Below are positions 63,900 through 64,000 of a stretch of DNA of 64,000 nt, piece after piece. The notes below the pieces were generated by a model that ran no database searches, was not told the origin of the DNA, and was given only the letters and a program-made list of their open reading frames with translations. Every line of letters begins with the position of its first letter. Position 1 is the first letter of the stretch. This stretch comes from Anaerolineales bacterium (lineage in GTDB: Bacteria; Chloroflexota; Anaerolineae; Anaerolineales; Villigracilaceae): assembly GCA_023382595.1 (NCBI GenBank), contig JAHDWB010000001.1:682001-746000 (forward strand), read 5' to 3'. The position numbers were made by a program, and so were the translations under genes.

Positions 63900-63932
63900 G
63901 GTTTATGGGGGAGAAGGTCCGCGCGATGGGGT

Positions 63933-63999
63933 GTAGGGGCACGGTCTCCGTGCCCGAGGATGATGGTGAAAACTTGGGCGGGAAGACCCCGCCCCTGCG
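63933..63999. repeat. family C-like double hairpin at window end
   Basis: GTAGGGGCACGG with CCGTGCCC and then GGGCGGG with CCCCGCCC. It resembles the 55502 element but is longer in the middle. The stretch 63840-64000 holds no gene. Confidence 0.6.
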
Positions 64000-64000
64000 T

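Overview
The window looks like a chromosomal segment of an uncultured Chloroflexota bacterium, most likely class Anaerolineae. This is inferred from the protein flavour: an Nbr1-Ig-like secreted protein, a bacterial Elp3, a NurA/HerA pair, many multi-domain PAS/GAF/GGDEF signalling proteins, and -10 boxes placed almost on the start codons. I see no rRNA, tRNA or CRISPR array. Most genes are GC-rich and housekeeping-like. Three stretches stand out as accessory: about 2.0-9.4 kb, 15.5-21.6 kb and 54.3-64 kb.

Layout. 0-6 kb: end of an MFS transporter, an FGGY sugar kinase, a restriction-modification-like pair (PD-(D/E)xK protein plus DNA methylase), a lipoprotein whose signal peptide is interrupted in frame by a palindromic element, and an SDR threonine dehydrogenase. 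6-9.4 kb: an AT-rich DUF3800 gene preceded by a promoter and a compact structured RNA, then APH-like kinase, VOC and CPBP genes. 9.4-15.5 kb: plsY, a JAMM peptidase, membrane proteins, gyrB and the Nbr1-Ig-like protein. 15.5-25.9 kb: GNAT, sulfatase, FAD oxidoreductase, flippase-like membrane protein, YitT, era, EamA, and elp3 divergent from a Trm9-like methyltransferase. 25.9-38.8 kb: a large GGDEF protein, two unrecognised conserved proteins, a FemAB/BcsL-like acyltransferase, fumC and a hybrid-input histidine kinase. 38.9-41.6 kb: a four-gene run (quinate-dehydrogenase-like, nucleotidyltransferase with a lysine-rich tail, PAP2 phosphatase, PPC/DUF296 protein). 41.7-47.8 kb: an ECF transporter (S, T, A, A) with two nucleoside hydrolases and ribokinase, readable as a nucleoside import and salvage system. 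47.8-54.2 kb: recF, GNAT, def, a cNMP-binding/PH-like membrane protein, a redoxin, a beta-hydroxyacid dehydrogenase and a SIMPL lipoprotein. 54.3-58.1 kb: nurA, HAS-barrel-like gene, herA. 58.1-60.0 kb: an AT-rich self-contained cassette (GTPase, small charged protein, membrane protein) with its own promoter and terminator. 60-64 kb: repeat-dense DNA with a REP-associated tyrosine transposase (RAYT), two toxin-antitoxin-like pairs and a DUF418 membrane protein.

A recurring theme is families of palindromic repeats. Some are nested inside one another, and two copies sit in frame inside genes (a lipoprotein signal peptide and the RAYT itself). Best candidates for something little described are the AT-rich GTPase cassette, the DUF3800-associated RNA, the in-frame nested palindromes, the Elp3/Trm9-like pair, and the nucleoside ECF system whose second ATPase lacks a normal LSGGQ signature.

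All calls come from reading the sequence; no database search was run. Start codons were adjusted where ribosome-binding sites, overlaps or family N-termini favoured an internal start.
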